This document shows, piece by piece, positions 8,618 to 15,799 of a DNA stretch of 22,296 nucleotides. This stretch comes from DATCVR01 sp036566745 (lineage in GTDB: Bacteria; Actinomycetota; Actinomycetes; Jiangellales; Jiangellaceae), in contig DATCVR010000225.1 in assembly GCA_036566745.1 (NCBI GenBank), forward strand, positions 1 through 22,296, read 5' to 3'. A program made the translations under genes and the position numbers. Position 1 is the first letter of the stretch. Every line of letters starts with the position of its first letter. Under the pieces are notes generated by a model. It did not search any database and was not told where the DNA came from. It saw only the letters and a list, made by a program, of their open reading frames with translations.

Positions 8618-9705
8618 GAATCGTGCTGGCCGGCGGGGGCACCGCCGGGCACATCGAGCCTGCGCTGGCCACGGCCGACGCGCTGGTGGCCGACGACCCC
8701 GACACCGAGATCACGATGCTCGGCACGGAGCGGGGCCTCGAGACCCGCCTGGTCCCCGAGCGGGGGTACGAACTCGCGCTCATCCCACCGGTGCCGCTGC
8801 CGCGCCGTCCCACTCCCGAGCTTCTGCGCCTGCCCGGCCGGGTGCGCGCCGCGGTGCGCCGCAGCGCCGAGGTGCTGCGGACCACCGGCGCCGACGTGCT
8901 CGTCGGCTTCGGCGGCTACGTCGCGTTGCCGGCCTACCTGGCCGCCCGGCGCGAGGGCGTGCCGATCGTCGTCCACGAGGCCAACGCCAAGCCGGGTCTG
9001 GCCAACCGGGTGGGTGCCCGCTTCGCCGCCCAGGTCGCCACGGCGTCGCCGCGGGCCGAGCTTCGTGGCGCCGAGCTGATCGGCATCCCGCTGCGCCGTG
9101 CGGTCGCCCAGCTCGTCCGCGCCGCCACCCGCGCCGAGGCCCGGACCCAGTTCGGGCTCGCACCCGACCGCCCCACGCTGCTGGTGTTCGGCGGCAGCCA
9201 GGGCGCCCGGCGGATCAACGCCGCGGTGGTGGGTGCGCTCGACGCGCTGAGCGCTGCCGGAGCCCAGGTGCTCCACGCGGTGGGCGGCGCCAACGCCGAC
9301 GACGCCGTATCGCGCCTGGGGTACGTCCCAGTGCCCTACATCGACCGGATGGACCTCGCCTACGCCGCCGCCGATCTCGCGGTCTGCCGGGCCGGTGCCA
9401 TCACCTGCGCCGAGGTGGCCGCCGTGGGCCTGCCCGCGGTGTACGTCCCGCTGCCCCACGGCAACGGCGAGCAGCGCCTCAACGCCGAACCCGTCGTGGC
9501 CGCGGGCGGTGGTGTCCTGGTCGACGACGCCTCGGTGAGCGCCGAGTGGGTGGTCGCCCACATCGTGCCGCTGCTGGGCGACACAGATCGATTGGCCATC
9601 ATGGGCAGGTCAGCGGCTACGCTCGGCCGTCGCGATGCCGATGTCCGGCTCGTGGAGATGATCCGGCGCGCCGCCGGGTCGCGCAGTCGTGGAGGTCGTC
9701 GGTGA
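8614..9705 (+). CDS. murG: Lipid II synthase MurG (GlcNAc transferase)
   Basis: Peripheral inner-leaflet glycosyltransferase that adds GlcNAc from UDP-GlcNAc to lipid I, making lipid II. The 363-residue GT28/GT-B protein has the N-terminal glycine loop GGGTAGH (7-13), DVLVGFGGYVALPAYLAA, HEANAKPGLANR, the C-domain FGGSQGARRIN, and CRAGAITCAEVAAVGLPAVYVPLPHGNGEQRLNA. The last segment carries GEQ where many MurG proteins have DHQ. The GTG at 8614 overlaps the ftsW stop and has GGGAGG at 8601-8606. Its stop overlaps the murC start. Confidence 0.95.
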   Translation: MRIVLAGGGTAGHIEPALATADALVADDPDTEITMLGTERGLETRLVPERGYELALIPPVPLPRRPTPELLRLPGRVRAAVRRSAEVLRTTGADVLVGFGGYVALPAYLAARREGVPIVVHEANAKPGLANRVGARFAAQVATASPRAELRGAELIGIPLRRAVAQLVRAATRAEARTQFGLAPDRPTLLVFGGSQGARRINAAVVGALDALSAAGAQVLHAVGGANADDAVSRLGYVPVPYIDRMDLAYAAADLAVCRAGAITCAEVAAVGLPAVYVPLPHGNGEQRLNAEPVVAAGGGVLVDDASVSAEWVVAHIVPLLGDTDRLAIMGRSAATLGRRDADVRLVEMIRRAAGSRSRGGRR

Positions 9706-11126
9706 TCGTCTCGCCACCGAAGCGGGTCATCCCGGCCGATGAGCTGGGAAAGGTCCATTTCGTCGGCATCGGGGGAGCAGGGATGAGCGGGATCGCCCGC
9801 ATCCTGCTCGCGCGCGGCGTCGCCGTGTCCGGCAGCGACGCCAAGGACTCCGGCGCGCTCGCGGCCCTGCGCGCGCTCGGCGCCGAGGTGTTCGTCGGCC
9901 ACGACGCCGACCACGTCGGCAAGGCCGACACCGTGGTCGTGTCCACCGCGATCCGCGAGACGAACCCCGAGGTGGTCGAGGCCCGCGACCGCGGCCTGCG
10001 GATCCTGCCCCGGGCCGCCGCGCTGGCCTCGGTGATGGCCGAGCGCCGCGCCATCGCCGTCGCCGGCACCCACGGCAAGACGACCACCACGTCGATGATG
10101 ACCGTGGCGCTGCAGCACTGTGGGGCCGACCCGTCCTTCGCCATCGGCGGCAACCTCAACGAGTCCGGCGCCAACGCCCACAACGGCAGCGGCGAGATCT
10201 TCGTCGCCGAGGCCGACGAGAGCGACGCCTCGTTCCTGGCCTACGACCCCGAGGTCGCGATCGTCACCAACGTCGAGGCCGATCACCTCGACAACTACGG
10301 CACCGAGGAGGCCTACGTCGCGGCGTTCGACGCCTTCGCCGACCGCGTCAACGGCTTCCTCGTGGTGTGTGCCGACGACCCCGGCGCACGCGCGCTGGGC
10401 GAGCGGGCCGCCACCCGGGGCGTCGTGGTCCACACCTACGGCGAGTCCGCCGACGCCGACGTCCGGGTCACCGGGATCGACCTGACCGGGCCGGGTGCCT
10501 CGTTCGAGCTGGTGGCCCGGGGACGCCGACAGGGCCGGGTCGAGCTGCAGGTGCCGGGGCGGCACAACGCGCTCAACGCCGCCGCGGCGTTCACCGTGGG
10601 GCTGGGCCTGGGCTTCGCCAGCAGCGACGTCCGAGACGGGCTGGCCGGCTTCACCGGCACCCGGCGCCGCTTCGAGCTCAAGGGCATCGTGGCGGGGGTA
10701 CGGGTCTACGACGACTACGCCCACCACCCCACCGAGGTCTCGGCCGTGCTGGCGGCGGCCCGCCCGGTGGCCGGCGGCGGCCGGGTCATCGTGGTGTTCC
10801 AGCCGCACCTGTTCAGTCGCACCCGGATCTTCGCGGCCGAGTTCGGCGCCGCCCTCGGGGCTGCCGACGAAGTGATCGTCATGGACGTCTACGCCGCCCG
10901 CGAGGACCCCGAGCCCGGCGTCACCGGCGCCCTCGTCGCCAAGGCCGTGCCGCTGCCCGCCGGCGAGGTCGTGTTCGAGCAGTCGTGGTCGGCGGTGCCG
11001 GCGCTGGCGACGTCCTGGGTGCGCCCGGGCGACATCCTGCTCACCATCGGCGCCGGCGACGTCACCCTCATCGGTCCCGAGGTTCTCGAACTGCTCGAAC
11101 GCCGTCAGGCCGGGCTCGCGCCATGA
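9702..11126 (+). CDS. murC: UDP-MurNAc:L-alanine ligase MurC
   Basis: First ATP-dependent Mur ligase; it adds L-alanine to UDP-MurNAc in the cytoplasm. The 474-residue protein has the MurC N-terminal signature HFVGIGGAGMSGIARILL, the P-loop GTHGKTTTTSM with Lys126, and EADESDASFL. TNVEADHLDNYG and YDDYAHHPTEV follow, then FQPHLFSRT and DVYAAREDP in the C-terminal domain. The GTG at 9702 overlaps the murG stop by four bases and follows a GGAGG at 9691-9695. The ATGA at its end overlaps ftsQ. Upstream extensions of the frame run through murG and are rejected. As is usual in Actinomycetota, MurC comes after MurG although it acts first in the pathway. Confidence 0.95.
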   Translation: MIVSPPKRVIPADELGKVHFVGIGGAGMSGIARILLARGVAVSGSDAKDSGALAALRALGAEVFVGHDADHVGKADTVVVSTAIRETNPEVVEARDRGLRILPRAAALASVMAERRAIAVAGTHGKTTTTSMMTVALQHCGADPSFAIGGNLNESGANAHNGSGEIFVAEADESDASFLAYDPEVAIVTNVEADHLDNYGTEEAYVAAFDAFADRVNGFLVVCADDPGARALGERAATRGVVVHTYGESADADVRVTGIDLTGPGASFELVARGRRQGRVELQVPGRHNALNAAAAFTVGLGLGFASSDVRDGLAGFTGTRRRFELKGIVAGVRVYDDYAHHPTEVSAVLAAARPVAGGGRVIVVFQPHLFSRTRIFAAEFGAALGAADEVIVMDVYAAREDPEPGVTGALVAKAVPLPAGEVVFEQSWSAVPALATSWVRPGDILLTIGAGDVTLIGPEVLELLERRQAGLAP

Positions 11127-11863
11127 GCTCGACGTCGCGCCCGAGCGCCGCACAGCGATTCGCGGCGCGGGCCCGGCGTCGACGACTGCGGCGGCTGCTG
11201 AGCGTCGTCTCGATGCTGCTCGGGCTCGGTGCTGTGGTGGCCATCGTGTGGGTGGTGGGCTGGTCCGACCTGCTGGCGGTGCGCAACGTCGACGTCGACG
11301 GCGTCGACGACGCGCTCGCGGCCGAGGTCAAGGAGGCGGCCGAGGCGCCTACGGGGACGCCGCTGGTGCGGGTCGAGGTCGAGCCCATCGCCGAACGCGT
11401 CCGCGAGCTGCCCGACGTGGCCGAGGTCGAGATCCACCGGTCCTGGCCGTCGGGCCTGACCATCGAGGTCACGCCCCGAGTCGGCGTCGCGACGATGTCC
11501 GACGGCGAGGCGTGGTGGAGCGTCGATGAGCACGGTGTGATGTTCGGCGCCTCGGAGTCGCGGCCGGAGGGTCTGCCGGTGATCGAGGCGCCGGTGGAGG
11601 CGGGCGGGCGGGCCACGAGGGCCGCCGGAGTGGCCGTCGTGACCGGTCTGCCGCACGACCTGCGGGTGAAGGTCGAGGAGGTGCGGGCGGAATCCGAGGC
11701 CGACGTCCGGCTGGTCCTCGACGACGGCGCCGAGGTGGTGTGGGGCACGGCCGAGCGCGGCGACGACAAGGCCGAGGTCCTGGCCGCACTGATCGACGCC
11801 CAGGACGAGACGCCGCGCCGCTACGACGTGTCGGCTCCGGACCGCCCCGCCGTACGACCGTGA
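11123..11863 (+). CDS. ftsQ: Divisome protein FtsQ (POTRA-domain)
   Basis: Bitopic membrane protein linking the cytoplasmic and external parts of the divisome. The 246-residue protein has an Arg-rich cytoplasmic N terminus (about 1-25), one transmembrane helix (about 26-47), a POTRA domain (about 52-118, starting VRNVDVDG and containing IHRSWPSGLTIEVTPR), and then the FtsQ/DivIB beta domain with WWSVDEHGVMFG. The ATG at 11123 overlaps the murC stop (ATGA). There is no ftsA downstream, as expected for the phylum. The coupled operon ends here; 77 bases separate it from the next gene. Confidence 0.92.
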   Translation: MSSTSRPSAAQRFAARARRRRLRRLLSVVSMLLGLGAVVAIVWVVGWSDLLAVRNVDVDGVDDALAAEVKEAAEAPTGTPLVRVEVEPIAERVRELPDVAEVEIHRSWPSGLTIEVTPRVGVATMSDGEAWWSVDEHGVMFGASESRPEGLPVIEAPVEAGGRATRAAGVAVVTGLPHDLRVKVEEVRAESEADVRLVLDDGAEVVWGTAERGDDKAEVLAALIDAQDETPRRYDVSAPDRPAVRP

Positions 11864-11940
11864 GACCGCCGCCCTGACCGTGGCGCCGCCGACCCCGGCT
11901 GCGCTGAAGGGGCGCACCGGCGTGGGGGAGAATCGGCGCC

Positions 11941-12453
11941 GTGCCCGATCTGCCCGAGCGACCAGATCCCGCGTTCGACCTCGGTGAACGCGACCTGCTC
12001 GCCGACTTCCTCGACTTCCATCGCGGCACCGTGCACCTCAAGGTGTCCGGGCTCTCCGACGACGACGCCTGGCGGCGAGCGGTCCCCTCGCCGACCACGC
12101 CCGCAGGGCTGGTGAAGCACCTGACCTACGTCGAGCAGTACTGGTTCCGGACCGTGCTGGCGGGGGTGCCGGACCTGCCGTATCCGTTCGACGCCGACAA
12201 TCCCGACGGCGACTTCGCCCGCAGCGACGGCGACACGGTGGAGGCCCTGCTGGCCGCCTATGCCGCGGAGTGCGAGCGCTCCCGCGAGGTGGCGGCGGCG
12301 ATGCCACTGGACGGGCAGGCGGCCGGTTCGACCGGCCAGGGCGGACGCCCGACGCTGCGCTGGGTGCTGGTGCACCTGATCGAGGAGACCGGCCGGCACA
12401 ACGGTCACCTCGACATCCTCCGCGAGCTGATCGACGGTTCCACCGGCGAGTGA
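11941..12453 (+). CDS. DinB/DUF664-family protein
   Basis: A 170-residue soluble protein resembling the DinB/DUF664 four-helix bundle proteins, a family including putative metal-dependent thiol transferases and many members of unknown function. Evidence: a helix with VKHLTYVEQYWF (His60) and a late helix with HLIEETGRHNGHLDILREL (His145, His153, His156). Histidines in these two regions are the usual metal ligands in the family. The GTG at 11941 has GGGGGAG ten bases upstream (11924-11930). It stands alone between ftsQ and ftsZ, with a 77-base gap before it and a hairpin directly after it. Nothing ties it to division apart from position. The substrate is unknown. Confidence 0.85.
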   Translation: MPDLPERPDPAFDLGERDLLADFLDFHRGTVHLKVSGLSDDDAWRRAVPSPTTPAGLVKHLTYVEQYWFRTVLAGVPDLPYPFDADNPDGDFARSDGDTVEALLAAYAAECERSREVAAAMPLDGQAAGSTGQGGRPTLRWVLVHLIEETGRHNGHLDILRELIDGSTGE

Positions 12454-12469
12454 CCCCGGCCGGCCGGGG
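12454..12469 (+). terminator. GC-rich hairpin directly after the DinB-like gene
   Basis: A perfect 16-base palindrome (CCCCGG, CCGG loop, CCGGGG) begins at the base after the stop codon. No T-run follows, so intrinsic termination is possible but unproven. It may help separate the upstream operon and the DinB gene from ftsZ. Confidence 0.4.
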
Positions 12470-12519
12470 CGGAGCCACCCGACGAACACGAGGTGAACGG
12501 CGACCGCGAGCGATCCTGG

Positions 12520-12559
12520 AGATCGTCGTGTGGTTAGATCTGCCGTGAAGATCGTCGTG
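12520..12559. repeat. Pair of 11-base direct repeats in the ftsZ upstream region
   Basis: AGATCGTCGTG occurs at 12520-12530 and again at 12549-12559, 29 bases start to start. A TTAGAT sequence (12534-12539) lies between them and could be a -10. Function is unknown; a regulator site or chance in a GC-rich stretch are both possible. Confidence 0.3.
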
Positions 12560-12577
12560 CGGCGGATCGGGGCGGGT

Positions 12578-12590
12578 ACCCGTATCGGGT
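12578..12590. repeat. Short inverted repeat in the ftsZ upstream region
   Basis: ACCCG-TAT-CGGGT forms a 5-base inverted repeat about 210 bases before ftsZ. It could be an operator or a small hairpin. Apart from this, the hairpin after the DinB gene, the 11-base direct repeat and the element at 12735-12763, nothing recognisable was found in the 348-base gene-free stretch 12454-12801. Confidence 0.25.
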
Positions 12591-12734
12591 CGTAGCGATC
12601 GGTCAGGCCGAGAGCGGCCGTCGGACGTCGCTTGATGCGCGGTGCGATGCCACGCAGATGTCGATCACCGGTTGCCCGGCGTGTCTGCGCGGTCGCTGGG
12701 GTGAGGGCACCTAGCGTTTCACCCATCACTCAGG

Positions 12735-12763
12735 TTGACATAACTATAAACCTCAACTTGAGG
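12735..12763 (+). promoter_or_regulatory. AT-rich promoter/operator element before ftsZ
   Basis: In a very GC-rich region this block stands out by composition. It holds TTGACA (12735-12740), then TATAAA (12745-12750), then the inverted repeat CCTCAA-C-TTGAGG (12751-12763). TTGACA and TATAAA are only four bases apart, so they are not a -35/-10 pair. If TATAAA is the -10, initiation would fall near the centre of the palindrome, where a bound protein would block it. It ends 38 bases before the ftsZ GTG. That it is the main ftsZ control element is inference from composition, symmetry and position. Confidence 0.5.
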
Positions 12764-12801
12764 GTGAGAGTTAGAGGAACTCGAGTGAGAGGCGACGCGA
12801 C

Positions 12802-14022
12802 GTGACTGCTCCGCAGAACTACCTCGCGGTGATCAAGGTCGTCGGCATCGGCGGTGGCGGCGTCAACGCGGTCAACCGGATGATCGAAGTCGGCCTCAAG
12901 GGTGTCGAGTTCATCGCGATCAACACCGACGCGCAAGCGCTGTTGATGAGCGACGCGGACGTCAAGCTCGACGTCGGGCGCGAACTGACCCGGGGGCTGG
13001 GCGCGGGGGCGAACCCCGACGTCGGCCGCAAGGCCGCTGACGACCACGCGGAGGAGATCGAGGAGGTCCTCAAGGGGGCCGACATGGTCTTCGTCACCGC
13101 CGGCGAAGGCGGTGGCACCGGCACCGGCGGCGCGCCCGTCGTCGCCCGTATCGCCCGTTCGCTCGGCGCCCTGACCATCGGTGTCGTCACCCGGCCGTTC
13201 ATGTTCGAGGGCCGTCGCCGGGCGATGCAGGCCGAGGCCGGCATCGAGGCGCTGCGCGAAGAGGTCGACACCCTCATCGTCATCCCCAACGACCGCCTGC
13301 TGTCCATCAGCGATCGCCAGGTCAGCGTCCTCGACGCGTTCAAGAGCGCCGACCAGGTGCTGCTCTCCGGTGTCCAGGGCATCACCGACCTCATCACCAC
13401 GCCGGGCCTGATCAACCTCGACTTCGCCGACGTCAAGTCGGTCATGAGCAACGCCGGGTCCGCCCTGATGGGCATCGGTTCGGCTCGTGGCGAGGATCGC
13501 GCCGTGGCCGCGGCGGAGATGGCGATCTCCAGCCCACTGCTCGAGGCCTCCATCGACGGTGCCCACGGCGTCCTGCTGTCGGTCCAGGGCGGATCCGATC
13601 TCGGGCTCTTCGAGATCAACGAAGCCGCCAACCTCGTCGCGCAGGCGGCTCACGACGAAGCCAACATCATCTTCGGCGCGGTCATCGACGACGCCTTGGG
13701 CGACGAGGTCCGGGTCACGGTCATCGCGGCCGGCTTCGACAGCGGCTCGCCCACCAAGCGCGAGCTCGGCGCCGTCCGCCGCCCCGAGCCGGCCGCCAAG
13801 CCCGCCGACGCCGAGACCAGCACCAACGGCAGCACGCCGCCGGTGTCGTCCACGTCGGCCATCGGCGCGGCGGCGGACTCGGCCGCCTCGAGGACCGAAC
13901 CGGAGCCCGCCCGTACGCCGGCTCGGTCCTCGTCGGCCGAGGTACCTCCGCCGCCGCGCGAACAGCGCCGGATCGTGCCGGCCGATGACGACGATCTCGA
14001 CGTACCTGATTTCCTGAAGTAG
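12802..14022 (+). CDS. ftsZ: Cell division GTPase FtsZ
   Basis: Tubulin-like GTPase that forms the cytoplasmic Z-ring and recruits the divisome. The 406-residue protein has the N-terminal VVGIGGGGVNAVNRM, the tubulin signature GEGGGTGTGG (101-110) and the T7 synergy loop with Asn205, Asp207 and Asp210. An Ala/Pro/Ser-rich unstructured linker runs from about 315 to 392. The conserved C-terminal peptide DDDLDVPDFLK (396-406) binds SepF and other partners in Actinomycetota. The GTG at 12802 gives the normal N terminus, with GTGAGAGG about ten bases upstream. No ftsA precedes it. The stop codon overlaps pgeF by one base, so the two are co-transcribed. Confidence 0.97.
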   Translation: MTAPQNYLAVIKVVGIGGGGVNAVNRMIEVGLKGVEFIAINTDAQALLMSDADVKLDVGRELTRGLGAGANPDVGRKAADDHAEEIEEVLKGADMVFVTAGEGGGTGTGGAPVVARIARSLGALTIGVVTRPFMFEGRRRAMQAEAGIEALREEVDTLIVIPNDRLLSISDRQVSVLDAFKSADQVLLSGVQGITDLITTPGLINLDFADVKSVMSNAGSALMGIGSARGEDRAVAAAEMAISSPLLEASIDGAHGVLLSVQGGSDLGLFEINEAANLVAQAAHDEANIIFGAVIDDALGDEVRVTVIAAGFDSGSPTKRELGAVRRPEPAAKPADAETSTNGSTPPVSSTSAIGAAADSAASRTEPEPARTPARSSSAEVPPPPREQRRIVPADDDDLDVPDFLK

Positions 14023-14747
14023 TGCAGCTTCGACACCAGAGCTCGAACGGCCGGACCAGCTTCGCCTTCACCGATCGACACGGAGGTGTCGGCGCCGCTC
14101 CGTTCGACCGCCTGAACCTCGGCGGCCACGTCGGTGACGATCCCGGCGTGGTCGCCGGTAATCGTCGGCTGGTCGCGGCGGCGGTGGGTCTGCCGCTGGA
14201 GCAGGTCCTCTACATGAACCAGGTCCACGGCCGCGAGGTGGCCGTTGTCGACGGTCCCTGGCAGGGCGTTGCGCCCGAGGTCGACGCCATGGTCACCCGG
14301 CGGCCCGGCCTCGCGCTCGCGGTGCTCGTGGCCGACTGCGTCCCCGTGGTGCTCGCCGATCCCGATGCCGGGGTCGTCGCCGTGGCCCACGCCGGGCGCC
14401 CGGGGCTGGCCGCGGCGGTGGTGCCGGCCGTCGTCGAGGCCATGCGCGACCTCGGCGCCCGCGAGATCCTGGCCCGGGTCGGCCCGGCCGTGTGCGGTGA
14501 GTGCTACGAGGTGCCGGAGACGATGCGCGCCGACGTCGCGGCCGTGGTGCCACAGTCGTGGTCCACGACCCGAGCCGGCACGCCCGGGCTCGACGTCCCG
14601 GCCGGCGTCCTGGCTCAGCTGGAGAAGGCCGGCGTGGTCGCCGATCGGGTGGCCACGTGCACGATCGAGGACCCCACGGTGTTCTCGTACCGCCGCGACC
14701 ACACCACCGGGCGCTTCGCCGGCCTGGCCTGGATGACGCCGGCCTGA
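14022..14747 (+). CDS. pgeF: PgeF/YfiH family protein (multicopper polyphenol oxidoreductase family, LACC1-like)
   Basis: A 241-residue cytoplasmic protein of the YfiH/LACC1 family. Members are annotated as laccases, but characterised ones act as purine nucleoside phosphorylase/adenosine deaminase-type enzymes or as peptidoglycan precursor editing factors. The metal-site residues are visible: His69 in QVHG, Cys106 in ADCVPVV and His123 in AHAG. The last motif reads AHAGRPG rather than the common AHAGWRG. The GTG at 14022 shares one base with the ftsZ stop. Position directly after ftsZ is usual for the phylum. The exact activity here cannot be decided from sequence. Confidence 0.88.
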   Translation: MQLRHQSSNGRTSFAFTDRHGGVGAAPFDRLNLGGHVGDDPGVVAGNRRLVAAAVGLPLEQVLYMNQVHGREVAVVDGPWQGVAPEVDAMVTRRPGLALAVLVADCVPVVLADPDAGVVAVAHAGRPGLAAAVVPAVVEAMRDLGAREILARVGPAVCGECYEVPETMRADVAAVVPQSWSTTRAGTPGLDVPAGVLAQLEKAGVVADRVATCTIEDPTVFSYRRDHTTGRFAGLAWMTPA

Positions 14748-14770
14748 TCACCGCCGGACCGCCCGGACGA

Positions 14771-14810
14771 CCTGCCCGTCTGCCGGATGGCCCGCCTGCC
14801 CGTCAGCCGG
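14771..14810. repeat. 16-base near-perfect direct repeat between pgeF and the LysR gene
   Basis: CCTGCCCGTCTGCCGG (14771-14786) recurs with one change at 14795-14810, a 24-base period. The second copy runs over the LysR stop codon. It sits at the junction of two convergent genes. No T-run or long hairpin was found, so a role in termination is not established. Confidence 0.4.
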
Positions 14811-15729
14811 GCCAGGCCGGCTCGGTCACGCTCTCGCCGAGCACCTCGAGGAATCGCTGGACCGGCAGCGCGGGCGGGCGTCCGTGGGTGGCCACGGCGA
14901 CCCGCCGGAGGTCGCGAGGCAGCCGGTCGATTCGTACGCCCGGGTGGCGGTTGGCCAGGAGTGCGAGCCCCGGCAGCGTGCTGACGCCGAGCCCGCCGGC
15001 GACGAGCGCCTGGACCGCCACGTAGTCGTCGGTCTCGAAGGTCGTCTCCGGCTCGAACCCGACGGCGCGGCAGGCCCGTACGAGATGGGTGCGGCAGCGT
15101 TCGCAGCCGGCGATCCACCGCTCGCCTGCATAGGTGGCGAGGTGGTCGCGCGGTGCAGGCCAGGAGCCTCCGACCGGCGTGACGACGTAGAGCGGCTCGT
15201 CGAGCAGGGGCGTCAGCTCGACGTTGCGGCGGTCGTGGGCGCGCGCGTCGGTGATCCCGTCGTCGTTGTGCTCGAAGACGATCGCGACGTCGACCGCGCC
15301 GTTGCGCAACGCGTCGAGCGCCTCGGGCGGTTCGGCCTCGGTGAGCGCGAGCTCGACGTCGGGATGCACGGCGCCGAACCGGGCCGCCGCGACGGGGACA
15401 AGGGTCGCCAGAGCCGAGGGGAACGCCGCGAGGCGCACCCTTCCGGTACGCAGCCCGGCGTGGGCGGCCAGCTCGGCGCGGGCGGAGTCGACCTGTCCGA
15501 GGATCTCCTCGGCTCGTTCGGCCAGCAGCCGGCCGGCCTCGGTGAGCCGCACGCCGCGGCCCACGCGTTGCAGCAGGGTGATCCCGACCTCGGCCTCGAG
15601 CCGGGCCAGGTGATGGCTGACCGAGGGCTGGGCGTAGTGGAGCGACTCCGCCGCGGCGGTCACCGACCCCTCGCGCGCGACGGCCGCCAGGACGCGCAGC
15701 CGGGTGAGTTCGGACACATCGCCAACCAT
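14803..15729 (-). CDS. LysR-type transcriptional regulator
   Basis: A 308-residue LTTR. The N-terminal winged helix-turn-helix (about 8-66) has the family pattern GSVTAAAESLHYAQPSVSHHLARLEAEVGITLLQR and RGVRLTEAGRLL. A linker helix and a periplasmic-binding-protein-like effector domain (about 95-300) follow. The effector domain has a CxxC pair (Cys209, Cys212) plus Cys220, which might matter for effector or redox sensing; that is speculation. It is divergent from the PLP enzyme at 15800 across 70 bases holding a LysR-like box, so it probably controls that gene and itself. The effector is unknown. The ATG at 15729 is used; an in-frame GTG four codons downstream is an alternative. Confidence 0.92.
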   Translation of the reverse strand: MVGDVSELTRLRVLAAVAREGSVTAAAESLHYAQPSVSHHLARLEAEVGITLLQRVGRGVRLTEAGRLLAERAEEILGQVDSARAELAAHAGLRTGRVRLAAFPSALATLVPVAAARFGAVHPDVELALTEAEPPEALDALRNGAVDVAIVFEHNDDGITDARAHDRRNVELTPLLDEPLYVVTPVGGSWPAPRDHLATYAGERWIAGCERCRTHLVRACRAVGFEPETTFETDDYVAVQALVAGGLGVSTLPGLALLANRHPGVRIDRLPRDLRRVAVATHGRPPALPVQRFLEVLGESVTEPAWPG

Positions 15730-15737
15730 AGACGGTA

Positions 15738-15751
15738 TTGATGATTATCAA
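15738..15751. promoter_or_regulatory. LysR-type box between the divergent genes
   Basis: TTGAT-GATT-ATCAA is an inverted repeat matching the T-N11-A pattern of LTTR operators. It lies between the LysR start (15729) and the PLP enzyme start (15800) in an unusually AT-rich patch. The natural reading is the binding site of the adjacent regulator. TATCGA at 15770-15775 might be a -10 for the plus-strand gene. Confidence 0.55.
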
Positions 15752-15799
15752 GAAAAGTGGCATTGGACCTATCGATGTCTCCGATGTCACCGTGGCCGT

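Noticed and set aside
8448..9701. N-terminal extension of murC through ftsW and murG
   Set aside because: Low-complexity Arg/Ala/Pro translation typical of an off-frame reading; the MurC start at 9702 has a Shine-Dalgarno and stop-start overlap.
12735..12763. TTGACA as the -35 of a standard ftsZ promoter
   Set aside because: No acceptable -10 lies 16-19 bases downstream, where TTGAGG is found; TATAAA is only four bases away.
15704..15799. Upstream in-frame start for the dehydratase
   Set aside because: It would overlap the divergent LysR gene and its operator, and the added residues look non-coding.
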